Virus record (IMG/VR): IMGVR_UViG_3300006919_000282
Location: 1 to 29,496 of that record
From: a virus
DNA length: 29,496 bases
Direction: 5' to 3' (one strand)
Under the pieces are notes generated by a model. The model was not told where the DNA came from. It saw nothing but the letters and a program-made list of their open reading frames with translations, and made no database searches. Numbering within the stretch: the stretch's first letter is position 1; each line of letters opens with the position of its first letter. Shown piece after piece: positions 18,644 through 24,839 of the stretch. Both the position numbers and the translations under genes were made by a program.

Positions 18644-19416
18644 TGAGAATACGTAGACACAGACGTAAGTATCATAGCGGAGTAGACCTTCCTTCATTCC
18701 CAGAAGGGACTGACATCGTTATTGATGCGACGAATCCTGCGTACGTCACCGACGATGGTACGAATGTGTCTCAGATTCTGGATATATCCGGCAACGATAA
18801 TAATGTAACGGCTTCCGGAACCGAGCGCCCAACGCTAGGAGGTACGCCAGTTAATGGGCTTCAATCATTGGTTTTCAATGGCAGCTCAAACGTGATGAGG
18901 TCTGATTTTGATTTGCCGCAAGTGGGGTCCGATGATCTTTACGTATTGCTTGCGTTGTATGCTCAAGTTGGAACATCGAATCGCGTTTTCGCGGCTTGCT
19001 CTCAGGATACTGCGGCAGGCGTTACGCGCGGCGGTCCTTGGAAATGGACTCAAAGAAGTAGTATTGACCTTCGCATCCCTGTTACGGATGCGTTTAACGC
19101 AGCCGATACGGATCGCTGGGATGGGGCCTATACTTCCCCAAATCCCTATGTTTGGGGAATGACTATTGAGCGACTCACCTCAACTTCATACCGTCAAGAG
19201 ATTTATTCAAACTCGACTTCGGTGGGGGACAGCGTCGCGCGATCAGGAGATGGAAAGGGACCGCTTAACCTCACGGATCGGCTAACGATTGGCGGCGATA
19301 AAACGGCATTATTTCAACGAATGGACTTTTGCGAAATACGGGTCGCGAGCGGGCCTAATGTGCGCGACAATTTTATCGCTCAACTTGAAGGAATGCTCAC
19401 CAAATATAACGTATAG
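18643..19416 (+). CDS. ConA/LamG-like accessory virion protein
   Basis: The 257-residue product begins with a very basic leader (MRIRRHRRKYHSG). It continues as a beta-rich jelly-roll resembling concanavalin-type lectin domains seen in phage tails: a DATNPAYVTDDGTNVSQILD segment, DISGNDNNVTASG, then LQSLVFNGSSNVMRS, and a closing strand FCEIRVASGPNVRDNFIAQLE. The last segment is typical of LamG-like domains in which a strand is followed by a helix that counts out the C-terminus. Likely role: surface or sugar binding on the virion. The start overlaps the preceding stop (TAATG). Assignment is by pattern, so the fold is moderately sure and the ligand unknown. Confidence 0.6.
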   Translation: MRIRRHRRKYHSGVDLPSFPEGTDIVIDATNPAYVTDDGTNVSQILDISGNDNNVTASGTERPTLGGTPVNGLQSLVFNGSSNVMRSDFDLPQVGSDDLYVLLALYAQVGTSNRVFAACSQDTAAGVTRGGPWKWTQRSSIDLRIPVTDAFNAADTDRWDGAYTSPNPYVWGMTIERLTSTSYRQEIYSNSTSVGDSVARSGDGKGPLNLTDRLTIGGDKTALFQRMDFCEIRVASGPNVRDNFIAQLEGMLTKYNV

Positions 19417-19426
19417 GAGGATAATT

Positions 19427-19807
19427 ATGTCAATAGGATCACCAGACGATAGTAACCCTTTTAAGCTCGCTCGTAAAGCTACCGAGGACCTGGCGGTCTT
19501 TCCTACTTATACGAGCACTCCGGTCACGCCTTATAGTTTCCAGTTAGAGGACCAAGGTCGGATACTGGAATACCGAAATACAATCGCAGGCACTTGGACC
19601 GTTGAACCGATGAGTCTGGTTCCTTTCCCTGAGCTTACCTATATCAATGTGGTGCAAACCGATGTGGGAGCCGTCACTATCGTCCCTGGAGCAGGCGTCA
19701 CTTTTATCGGCGACGGCACTACGGCAGGTATAGGGCGAGGCATCACTCTATATCAATCGCCTTTCGGCGGATCCAATAACTGGGTTCTTGTAGGAGGTAT
19801 TCCTTGA
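19427..19807 (+). CDS. Fibre-tip-like small tail protein
   Basis: This 126-residue protein starts at the ATG at 19427, which has AGGAGG seven bases upstream; an in-frame upstream ATG at 19289 would run deep into the preceding gene and has no such site. The body resembles the small beta domain found at the ends of phage tail fibres: YSFQLEDQGRILEYRNT, a proline-containing strand, INVVQTDVGAVTIVPGAGVT, and a closing NNWVLVGGIP. Such domains usually trimerise at the fibre tip. Here it is a separate protein among other tail accessory genes, so it may attach to a fibre or work alone. Confidence 0.6.
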   Translation: MSIGSPDDSNPFKLARKATEDLAVFPTYTSTPVTPYSFQLEDQGRILEYRNTIAGTWTVEPMSLVPFPELTYINVVQTDVGAVTIVPGAGVTFIGDGTTAGIGRGITLYQSPFGGSNNWVLVGGIP

Positions 19808-19808
19808 T

Positions 19809-20645
19809 ATGTATAATCCCCTTCAAATAGGGATAAACAGTCTGGAGGTGGATACTGGTCCTCCTGCGTGCAAGGTAGAGCCATCGTTTTCGAACGTGGC
19901 TCTTCTTATGCATTGCGAGGGAGCCCATGGAGGAACGGTATTTACCGATAGCAGCAGCTATGCGCATTCCATTGTACGGCAGGCAGGCGGGACCATAGTA
20001 ACTAGTACAGCTGAGTCTAAGTTTGGCAGCTCCAGTTTAGCGTTCCCTGATCACACCAATCTCAATAACTTCCTTCGGGTAGCTCACCATAATATATTGA
20101 ACCTTGGTTCGGATAACCCGTTCTGTATAGAGTTTTTCGTAAAGTATCTTAATCCTCTTGGTTGTCCTACTTTATTTAATGCTGATATGTATTTCTTCCA
20201 TAAGGCGAATGCATGGGTTATCGGCATGAGTACGGAGTTCGGCGAGAACAATTTCGTGATGGCTGATGTTACCACAGGAACGAACAATCAGTTGGTCACT
20301 CATAATCCTATAGCTCTTGGAGGGATTCCCCCTGGTCACAATCACTGCGAATACCTTAATCCTCCCGACCCTAATGTTTCTACGGATTGGCGGCATATGG
20401 CTTTCACTTATGATGGAACGACCTATCGGATTTTCATGGAAGGGGTTCAGCTTTTAGCTCGCGTCGACACTCCTTGGATTCCTTCATCTACCCAAGAATT
20501 GTTTATAGGCGCAGGCACTAGAGCTTGGCGTGATTATCCTGATCAATCGCATAGCGGTTGGCTCGACGAGATCCGTATAGTCAACGGCGAGGCTGTCTAC
20601 ACCTGCACGTTCACTCCACCTACAGCCCCTCACCCAGATGCATAA
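19809..20645 (+). CDS. LamG-like jelly-roll virion protein
   Basis: This 278-residue protein is a LamG-type (laminin G-like) lectin fold. Signs are ALLMHCEGAHGGTVFTDSSS at residues 31-50, FGSSSLAFPDHTNLNNFLRV, an IEFFVKYLN strand, WRHMAFTYDGTTYRIFMEGV, and the closing pattern WLDEIRIVNGEAVYTCTFTP. These are the usual strands of the LamG domains found in many phage structural proteins. It probably binds carbohydrate or another host surface component. The first 15 residues (MYNPLQIGINSLEVD) are nearly repeated at the start of the next gene product. A GGAGG site lies 15 bases upstream of the ATG. Confidence 0.75.
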   Translation: MYNPLQIGINSLEVDTGPPACKVEPSFSNVALLMHCEGAHGGTVFTDSSSYAHSIVRQAGGTIVTSTAESKFGSSSLAFPDHTNLNNFLRVAHHNILNLGSDNPFCIEFFVKYLNPLGCPTLFNADMYFFHKANAWVIGMSTEFGENNFVMADVTTGTNNQLVTHNPIALGGIPPGHNHCEYLNPPDPNVSTDWRHMAFTYDGTTYRIFMEGVQLLARVDTPWIPSSTQELFIGAGTRAWRDYPDQSHSGWLDEIRIVNGEAVYTCTFTPPTAPHPDA

Positions 20646-20850
20646 TCCGTTACTTATAGGCATAACTAGCCAAGAGATGGGCGACACCTTGGGTCGCGTA
20701 ATAGATCTTTCTTTGTCGATCCTCGAACCAGACCCTGTGGTTACGGCACAAGAGGTCGATTTATCAGTTTCGATCCTCGAACCAGCCCCTGTGGTTACGG
20801 CACAAGAGGTCGATTTATCAGCTTCAATTCTAGAAACAGGAGATACATAA
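20638..20850 (+). CDS. Small repeat protein with a shared N-terminal tag
   Basis: This 70-residue protein has two parts. Residues 1-13 (MHNPLLIGITSQE) closely resemble the N-terminus of the preceding LamG protein. The remainder is an 18-residue repeat with the pattern DLSxSILEPxPVVTAQEV present twice and then begun a third time. No known domain is visible. It overlaps the preceding gene by eight bases and the next by one (TAATG). It could be a remnant or a short spacer that shares an attachment tag with the LamG protein. Coding status is supported by tight overlaps and by the repeat length being a multiple of three. Confidence 0.55.
   Translation: MHNPLLIGITSQEMGDTLGRVIDLSLSILEPDPVVTAQEVDLSVSILEPAPVVTAQEVDLSASILETGDT
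20716..20823 (+). repeat. 54-bp tandem duplication
   Basis: Two adjacent 54-bp units, 20716-20769 and 20770-20823, start with TCGATCCTCGAACCAG and differ at only about two positions. A third, partial and diverged copy follows. The unit keeps the reading frame. Near identity in DNA implies a recent duplication. Confidence 0.9.
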
Positions 20851-21719
20851 TGTCAGCTACATACGATCCCGTAACAGGAAGAGTCACTCTTGCTGGAGCC
20901 CCTACTCTTTGGTCTAGGACCAAGAACTTATTGCCCGTTGCTCCAGTGGGTTCAGATAGCGTAATATATATTATGCGTTACTGGCTTGATGAGTTGCCGT
21001 TGGATACTTTCAGCTTCGCCTTGAATTTCGGCCATGATAACGCGCAGCATATAGGATTCAATTTCTCGGAGAATCATCCTAATGGTCCTACGATAGCGGG
21101 GTTAGGCACTAGCGGATTTAGAGGAGTATATAATGATTTCTTTGGTTTCCTACAGTACCCCAATGAGACTGCGGGATTTAATGATGCCTACTTGTCTAGC
21201 GAGGATACCTTATCGGCTAAGCAAGATTACGCTATCTTCTCTGGGAATCCCGCGTCGGACCAATACTTTCAGGCTGTCCACTATGGCAATGGGGATTATC
21301 GGTTCTTAAGTTCTATGGGGGATTATAATTCCAAGCCAGATGATGATATGCCTTTTACCGTGCCTCGCGATGAGATCACTGGGCTCAATACTACCTATGT
21401 TTGGCAGGTCACATCAAGCGACGTGAACGAGTCGGTTTCAGCTCGCTGCTATGTCAATACCGACGGCATTGATTTGGATGCCATTAATTTGACTAGCGAT
21501 CTAGACCCCACGAATCCTGAGACTCTGATCCCCGTTAGCAATTCTTGGGATTCCTCTTGGTTTCAGGTGAATACCGATGCAGTAACTAGCACTAATTGGC
21601 GCCCTAGCGCGGGAGTTATGGGCTTTCCCGCGTACTTCAATGCGAGATATGCTCATGACAACTATGGGTTGATAATCGACTATCTTGGAGTACAGTACAG
21701 CAGCTTGTATACGCCATGA
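20850..21719 (+). CDS. Hypothetical virion protein, beta-rich
   Basis: I do not recognise a family for this 289-residue protein. It is rich in Asn, Asp, Tyr, Phe and Trp, typical of beta-sandwich surface proteins, with no signal peptide or membrane segment. The N-terminal TYDPVTGRVTLAG segment looks like a beta hairpin. The middle contains many aromatic strands such as GDYRFLSSMGDY, and the end reads LIIDYLGVQYSSLYTP. The start overlaps the preceding stop as TAATG with AGGAG about 11 bases upstream. Placement at the end of the accessory tail genes suggests a structural or host-binding role. Confidence 0.5.
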   Translation: MSATYDPVTGRVTLAGAPTLWSRTKNLLPVAPVGSDSVIYIMRYWLDELPLDTFSFALNFGHDNAQHIGFNFSENHPNGPTIAGLGTSGFRGVYNDFFGFLQYPNETAGFNDAYLSSEDTLSAKQDYAIFSGNPASDQYFQAVHYGNGDYRFLSSMGDYNSKPDDDMPFTVPRDEITGLNTTYVWQVTSSDVNESVSARCYVNTDGIDLDAINLTSDLDPTNPETLIPVSNSWDSSWFQVNTDAVTSTNWRPSAGVMGFPAYFNARYAHDNYGLIIDYLGVQYSSLYTP

Positions 21720-21734
21720 GTGAAGCCCTATTAA

Positions 21735-22085
21735 ATGTCAGACTCAGAAAGAATCACAAGACTTGAAGAACGATTTGAAAACATCCAATCGCTTTTTGAT
21801 ACTGCCTTAAAGCATTTAGAAACTTGGGTTGACTCTGAAAACGGAAACCATAAAAGACACATAACGGAGTTGCAAAAAGAGGTAGACAGGATCAAGGGCG
21901 ATTTTCGAAAGGCTGTCTATGGGGACAACGAAAACCCCGGCATGTTTGAGGAGGTCCGAAGTATCAAATCAGAGTTAAAGACTCAAGGTGGGCGGCAAAC
22001 TTGGATTATAACTTCAGTTATGGGCATTTTATATACATCCCATCAATTAGGCATAGGTGATTTAATATCCGCCTTTCTTAAATAA
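21735..22085 (+). CDS. Coiled-coil membrane protein, possible holin or lysis accessory
   Basis: This 116-residue protein has a helical, heptad-rich N-terminal part (residues 5-85, for example ITRLEERFENIQSLFD and ITELQKEVDRIKGDF) and one hydrophobic segment near residues 89-115 (TWIITSVMGILYTS and on to LISAFLK). An N-terminal coiled coil with a C-terminal membrane anchor is the layout of XhlA-like phage lysis proteins. It is the last gene of the late operon, a common place for a holin. No endolysin is adjacent, which weakens the call; a membrane-tethered structural or spanin-like protein is possible. The start has only a weak ribosome binding site. Confidence 0.5.
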   Translation: MSDSERITRLEERFENIQSLFDTALKHLETWVDSENGNHKRHITELQKEVDRIKGDFRKAVYGDNENPGMFEEVRSIKSELKTQGGRQTWIITSVMGILYTSHQLGIGDLISAFLK

Positions 22086-22088
22086 TGG

Positions 22089-22130
22089 CCGTTTTGCGGG
22101 CTCGGGAGCGCAAGCGCAACGAGAAAACGG
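22089..22130. other. Hairpin just after the late operon
   Basis: CCGTTTT at 22089-22095 pairs with AAAACGG at 22124-22130, and the interior holds a small GCGC-AA-GCGC hairpin (22108-22117). There is no T run after it on the plus strand, so it is not a clear terminator. It may protect the 3' end of the late transcript. Confidence 0.45.
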
Positions 22131-22156
22131 ACCAGAGCTGAAGCTTTGGAACACAC

Positions 22157-22190
22157 AAAAAAAGAGCCGCCCCGCTAAGCAGGACGGCTC
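22157..22190 (-). terminator. Intrinsic terminator of the leftward operon
   Basis: Read on the minus strand, GAGCCGTCC pairs with GGGGCGGCTC around a short loop and is followed by seven T residues. It ends the transcript that carries the replication genes, tRNA-like structures and HNH gene. A second, outer inverted repeat (GGAACACACA at 22148-22157 with TGTGTGTTCC at 22205-22214) surrounds it and could make a longer hairpin usable from both directions. Confidence 0.85.
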
Positions 22191-22234
22191 ATAGTGTGTG
22201 TCTGTGTGTGTTCCCAGAATCCAATCAGGAAATT

Positions 22235-22307
22235 TGGGTGCGGGAGAGGGTAACGCTCCCTCATGGTCCGGCTTATGAGACCGGATGCCGACTTTCGGCT
22301 TCCCGCC
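22235..22307 (-). tRNA. Degenerate tRNA-like gene, anticodon CAT (Met-like)
   Basis: The 73-base minus-strand sequence folds as a cloverleaf. The acceptor stem GGCGGGA pairs with TCCCGCA except for a G-A mismatch at the first pair, and a CCA end is encoded after it. The D arm is a five-pair hairpin (GCCGA-AAG-TCGGC) with a three-base loop. The anticodon stem is CCGGT/GCCGG around CTCATAA, which gives T at position 33 and anticodon CAT. The T stem is GAGGG/CCCTC with loop AGCGTTA. It lacks the GG of the D loop and the TTC of the T loop, so the usual D-T loop contact is impossible. An unpaired first acceptor pair is a known mark of initiator tRNA. It overlaps the HNH coding end. A defunct tRNA is an alternative. 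Confidence 0.5.
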
Positions 22308-22698
22308 TTAAAGTGTGAGGGTGTTTAGCTCCACATGACCGACTGCAATACATGCCCGTCTTGTTTTGCTTCAACCTCTTTCGATACTCGTAAGGAAGTA
22401 CACTAAATCGTTTTCCGCAAGAACATATGCATTCTATAAGGTCTGGCTTACGTTCTTTTTGATGCTGCGCGGTATGTTTTCGCACATGTAATGCTTCAAG
22501 ATTCTCAGGGCTATTGTTGTCCTTATTATGGTCAATGTGGTGTGCATGTTCATAAGTTTCCAGCAATCGGCCTAGCTTATTTTCGAGAACGACTCGATGC
22601 AGCGGATAGAGTCCTTTGGAATTTCGTTTCGGGTGCGGCGGATTTGTTCGGCAGTACATATAGCCGCCGCCTTTGCAGGTGGACAATATTTCAAACAT
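22273..22698 (-). CDS. HNH homing endonuclease
   Basis: The 141-residue protein is a free-standing HNH endonuclease of the phage homing type. Residues 32-80 carry the nuclease core: PLHRVVLENKLGR, then HHIDHNKDNNSPENLEAL, then KHTAQH. The C-terminal part has five cysteines (C90, C92, C94, C118, C122) in CICSCGKRF and YCSRSCG, probably a zinc ribbon used for DNA binding. Such enzymes cut DNA at one site and spread by repair. The gene lies between tRNA-like structures, and its TAA stop sits in the anticodon loop of the Met-like structure. No strong ribosome binding site precedes the ATG at 22698; an internal ATG at residue 14 is a possible start. Confidence 0.85.
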   Translation of the reverse strand: MFEILSTCKGGGYMYCRTNPPHPKRNSKGLYPLHRVVLENKLGRLLETYEHAHHIDHNKDNNSPENLEALHVRKHTAQHQKERKPDLIECICSCGKRFSVLPYEYRKRLKQNKTGMYCSRSCGAKHPHTLRREAESRHPVS

Positions 22699-22751
22699 TC
22701 ACACATGCTACACACTAGGTTATGAGTGTCAACTTTGACGGGCTAACAAAT

Positions 22752-22818
22752 TGGTGCCAGCCGAGGGATTTTCACCCCCTCGATCCCCTAAAGGACCGCC
22801 AGAATTAAATCGACCGGC
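22752..22818 (-). tRNA. Truncated tRNA-like structure lacking a D arm
   Basis: On the minus strand, 67 bases begin with acceptor strand GCCGGTC, which pairs with GGCTGGC (two G-T pairs), followed by A and an encoded CCA. A T-like arm is visible (GAGGG/CCCTC, or a shifted pairing with loop TGAAAAT). An anticodon-like stem GGTCC/GGATC encloses TTTAGG, which would give a TAG anticodon (Leu) if read as one. No D stem can be drawn between acceptor and anticodon arms. It lies two bases from the next tRNA-like structure. The short length and odd loops mean standard tRNA finders may miss it. Confidence 0.4.
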
Positions 22819-22820
22819 AT

Positions 22821-22899
22821 TGGCGTCCGAACATACAGGATTCGATACCTGTATTCCCTCCGTCTAGCGGAGATTCCTAACTTGAAAGAATGCTCGGAC
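22821..22899 (-). tRNA. tRNA-like structure with extended acceptor/T helix
   Basis: On the minus strand, 79 bases begin with GTCCGAG, which pairs with TTCGGAC, followed by G and an encoded CCA. The pairing continues for three more bases (CAT with ATG). The D arm has the normal 16-base length (TTCT/AGGA) but no GG in its loop. The anticodon arm TCTCC/GGAGG encloses GCTAGAC, so the anticodon could be TAG, but position 33 is not T. The T arm ACAGG/CCTGT has the near-normal loop TATCGAAT, one base too long. It starts 20 bases after the stop of the preceding minus-strand gene, as expected for a tRNA processed from the operon transcript. Confidence 0.45.
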
Positions 22900-22918
22900 A
22901 TGTTAGAGAGTGAGACAT

Positions 22919-23236
22919 TCAATCTGGTTTATCTTGGTCTTTTGTCAAAGATTTTTCATCGTCCTCCATCTCTTGGATTCGCTGTTCGAAGTGCAGAATC
23001 ATCATATCCGAGAGTTGCTTAAGAGACTTGTCGAAGTTCTCCATATTCGAAACCGTAATCATCCCTCGACTGTGCATATACAGCCGCGTCGCGGCAGCTT
23101 CCACTATGTCATGCAGAAAGGAAGATCCTAGACGCATCCCTACCTCCATTAGTGTGCGTCCCATCAATTGTTCGATCATATTTTCGTCGATCTTCAGGTC
23201 CTTGGGGTCTTCGTCGTCTTCTTTGTATCTGTACAT
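22919..23236 (-). CDS. Hypothetical 105-residue acidic helical protein
   Basis: I do not recognise this protein. It is rich in Asp, Glu, Met and Lys, looks helical, and has no membrane segment. Notable stretches are MIEQLMGRTLMEVGMRLGSS, an amphipathic helix, and FDKSLKQLSDMMILHFEQRI, which could form a coiled coil; the C-terminus is a charged tail. The start overlaps the stop of the SNF2-like helicase gene as TAATG, so it is probably made with that helicase. It is the last protein gene before the tRNA-like cluster. A helper of the replication enzymes is possible but unproven. Confidence 0.6.
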   Translation of the reverse strand: MYRYKEDDEDPKDLKIDENMIEQLMGRTLMEVGMRLGSSFLHDIVEAAATRLYMHSRGMITVSNMENFDKSLKQLSDMMILHFEQRIQEMEDDEKSLTKDQDKPD

Positions 23237-24654
23237 TATGATTGTCGTATCAGCGCCACCAGTTTGGTCAGCACCATTTTGCTTAGGTCTTCTTTGTTAT
23301 TGAGCGCCTCAAGGACCACCTCGTCGATGGTTCCAGGGCTCACTAGGTCTATATAGTGGCAGTTTTCTGTCTGTCCTATACGATGGATTCGGTCTTGCGA
23401 TTGGAGACGAGTCTCCAGTTGATATGTATTAGAGTAGTATACCATCGTACTTGCGCGGGTAAGGGTAATACCTTTAGCCCCAGCACTGGTGCATACGATA
23501 AAATCAGCTTCACCCTTCTGGAATTTATTTCTCGCATCGGTTCTGGCCTGCTGATCCATGCCTCCGATATACTCAACAACTTTGTCATCACCATATACCT
23601 CCGATAGAGCTTTGCTCACTTGTTTTACGTTTCTTCTGAAGGAGCAGAATACCACAAGCGGCTTGCTGCTGCGGGCAATCTGCAATAAAGCATGGATCTT
23701 GTTGCATGGCAACTCGTGCTCCTTGCCATTGTCGTCGACGACGAAGCCCGAGCAGATCTGCTGGAGCTTTATGATCGTCGTCAGAGGCAGCGTACTGGAG
23801 ACGGTCCCTCCGAACGACAGCTCGCTCAGAGCATGGTCCCGAAGCTCTTTATAGATCTTCTTCTGATCCGCAGTCATCTCAATGTGGATCGTTTGCCACA
23901 TCTTGTTTGGCAGATCGAGACAATCTCTCTTAGTAAGACGTAAAGTGAATGGTTTCAGTGTTTCGGTGAGTTGATCTAGATTCCGGTAGCCCACGATAGC
24001 GGTGAAGCTGCGCATTCCCGCGTATTGCTGCTCCTGAATCGCGTATTTGTTCTTGAATGCCGTCCACGTCCGACACCCAGGGGCCTTCTCGTGCAAGAAT
24101 TTCATCTGCGAGTACAGATCCAGCGGCCCCTGAGTCATCGGAGTTCCGGTTAGAATGAATCGTCTGTCGACCATCTCAGCGAGCTTGAAGCACGTTTTGG
24201 TCACTTGAGCCTTGGGGTTCTTGATGCAGGTGGACTCGTCGACCACTAATAAAGATTTCGTCCTGCTTCTTAAATAATGTATGCATGTAGCTAAGCCGTC
24301 TTTAGTACGGATGGCTTCTACGTTCATGAAAAGGAAGCTAGGAATACTGTTATCGAAAGTGTCTAAGAAGTATCGAAGAGTGTTTTTAGCTTTCTTGGAG
24401 GTGGGCTTTCCTTTCCAGTAGTAGGCGCAGTAGTCGTCTGGGAAGTGTTCAGGTGCCTCCTTATGATACCAATTGGCATGAAGCCCATTGGGAGCAAGGA
24501 CCAGAGTGTGTCGCGTCTGGCTGTTGGCTATAATATCGAGCATGATCTTGGTTTTGCCAAGACCCTGCTCCAGGAACAGCCCTCCATATTCCTCATATTG
24601 GAATCGGAGTACCGCATCGAGCTGATGCTGGTAGGGCTTTACCTTAAAACGCAT
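23236..24654 (-). CDS. SNF2-like SF2 helicase/ATPase
   Basis: From the chosen start the protein has 472 residues and the full set of SF2 motifs of the SNF2 type. These are Q-like KPYQHQLDA, Walker A GLGKT (31-35), Walker B as VVDEST (137-142), motif III LTGTPM (168-173), a motif V region with CTSAGAKGITL, and motif VI QDRIHRIGQ (420-428). Phage members of this family are thought to remodel or unwind DNA in replication or recombination. The ATG at 24654 is preceded by GGGAG; an upstream in-frame ATG at 24678 would overlap the small gene before it by 40 bases and has a poorer site. The stop overlaps the next start. Confidence 0.88.
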   Translation of the reverse strand: MRFKVKPYQHQLDAVLRFQYEEYGGLFLEQGLGKTKIMLDIIANSQTRHTLVLAPNGLHANWYHKEAPEHFPDDYCAYYWKGKPTSKKAKNTLRYFLDTFDNSIPSFLFMNVEAIRTKDGLATCIHYLRSRTKSLLVVDESTCIKNPKAQVTKTCFKLAEMVDRRFILTGTPMTQGPLDLYSQMKFLHEKAPGCRTWTAFKNKYAIQEQQYAGMRSFTAIVGYRNLDQLTETLKPFTLRLTKRDCLDLPNKMWQTIHIEMTADQKKIYKELRDHALSELSFGGTVSSTLPLTTIIKLQQICSGFVVDDNGKEHELPCNKIHALLQIARSSKPLVVFCSFRRNVKQVSKALSEVYGDDKVVEYIGGMDQQARTDARNKFQKGEADFIVCTSAGAKGITLTRASTMVYYSNTYQLETRLQSQDRIHRIGQTENCHYIDLVSPGTIDEVVLEALNNKEDLSKMVLTKLVALIRQS

Positions 24655-24839
24655 GTCTCCCGTCCTTTGTTCGTCCATTCGATGAATTTCTCTCGGTGAA
24701 AGTTAGGATACTCCCTGTCGAAAGCGATGGTTATTTCGGCTCGCACCAGATGCCACGCTAGTGTAGCTATCTCATCTTCTCTTGGGGGCCTCGCGAGCCG
24801 TAGGCTTTCGGCAACTACAATAAAATCTTTGCGTGTCAT
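24639..24839 (-). CDS. Small conserved phage protein of unknown function
   Basis: The 66-residue product resembles short phage proteins that open with M(T/S)RKxF and an (A/I)-rich helix and end in a pattern of the form NFxREKFxxW. Here the matching parts are MTRKDFIVVAESLRLA and REYPNFHREKFIEW. These proteins are common between replication genes in many phages and their role is unknown. The ATG overlaps the stop of the preceding gene as ATGA, and the end overlaps the helicase start by 16 bases, so it sits inside a translationally coupled chain. Confidence 0.65.
   Translation of the reverse strand: MTRKDFIVVAESLRLARPPREDEIATLAWHLVRAEITIAFDREYPNFHREKFIEWTNKGRETCVLR

Noticed and set aside
19289-19426. 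N-terminal extension of the fibre-tip-like gene
   Set aside because: It lies inside the preceding gene, has no ribosome binding site, and the ATG at 19427 has a perfect AGGAGG in front of it.
20716-20823. CRISPR-like repeat
   Set aside because: The two units are directly adjacent with no spacers, in frame with a gene, and only two near-perfect copies exist.
22763-22860. Plus-strand tRNA using GAGGGA with TCCCTC as acceptor stem
   Set aside because: The span of 98 bases gives no reasonable anticodon arm and no CCA end, whereas the minus-strand folds of the same region explain the stems and end in CCA.
22235-22920. Group I intron carrying the HNH gene
   Set aside because: I could not find the conserved core pairing elements or an interrupted coding gene on either side; the stems are better explained as tRNA-like folds.
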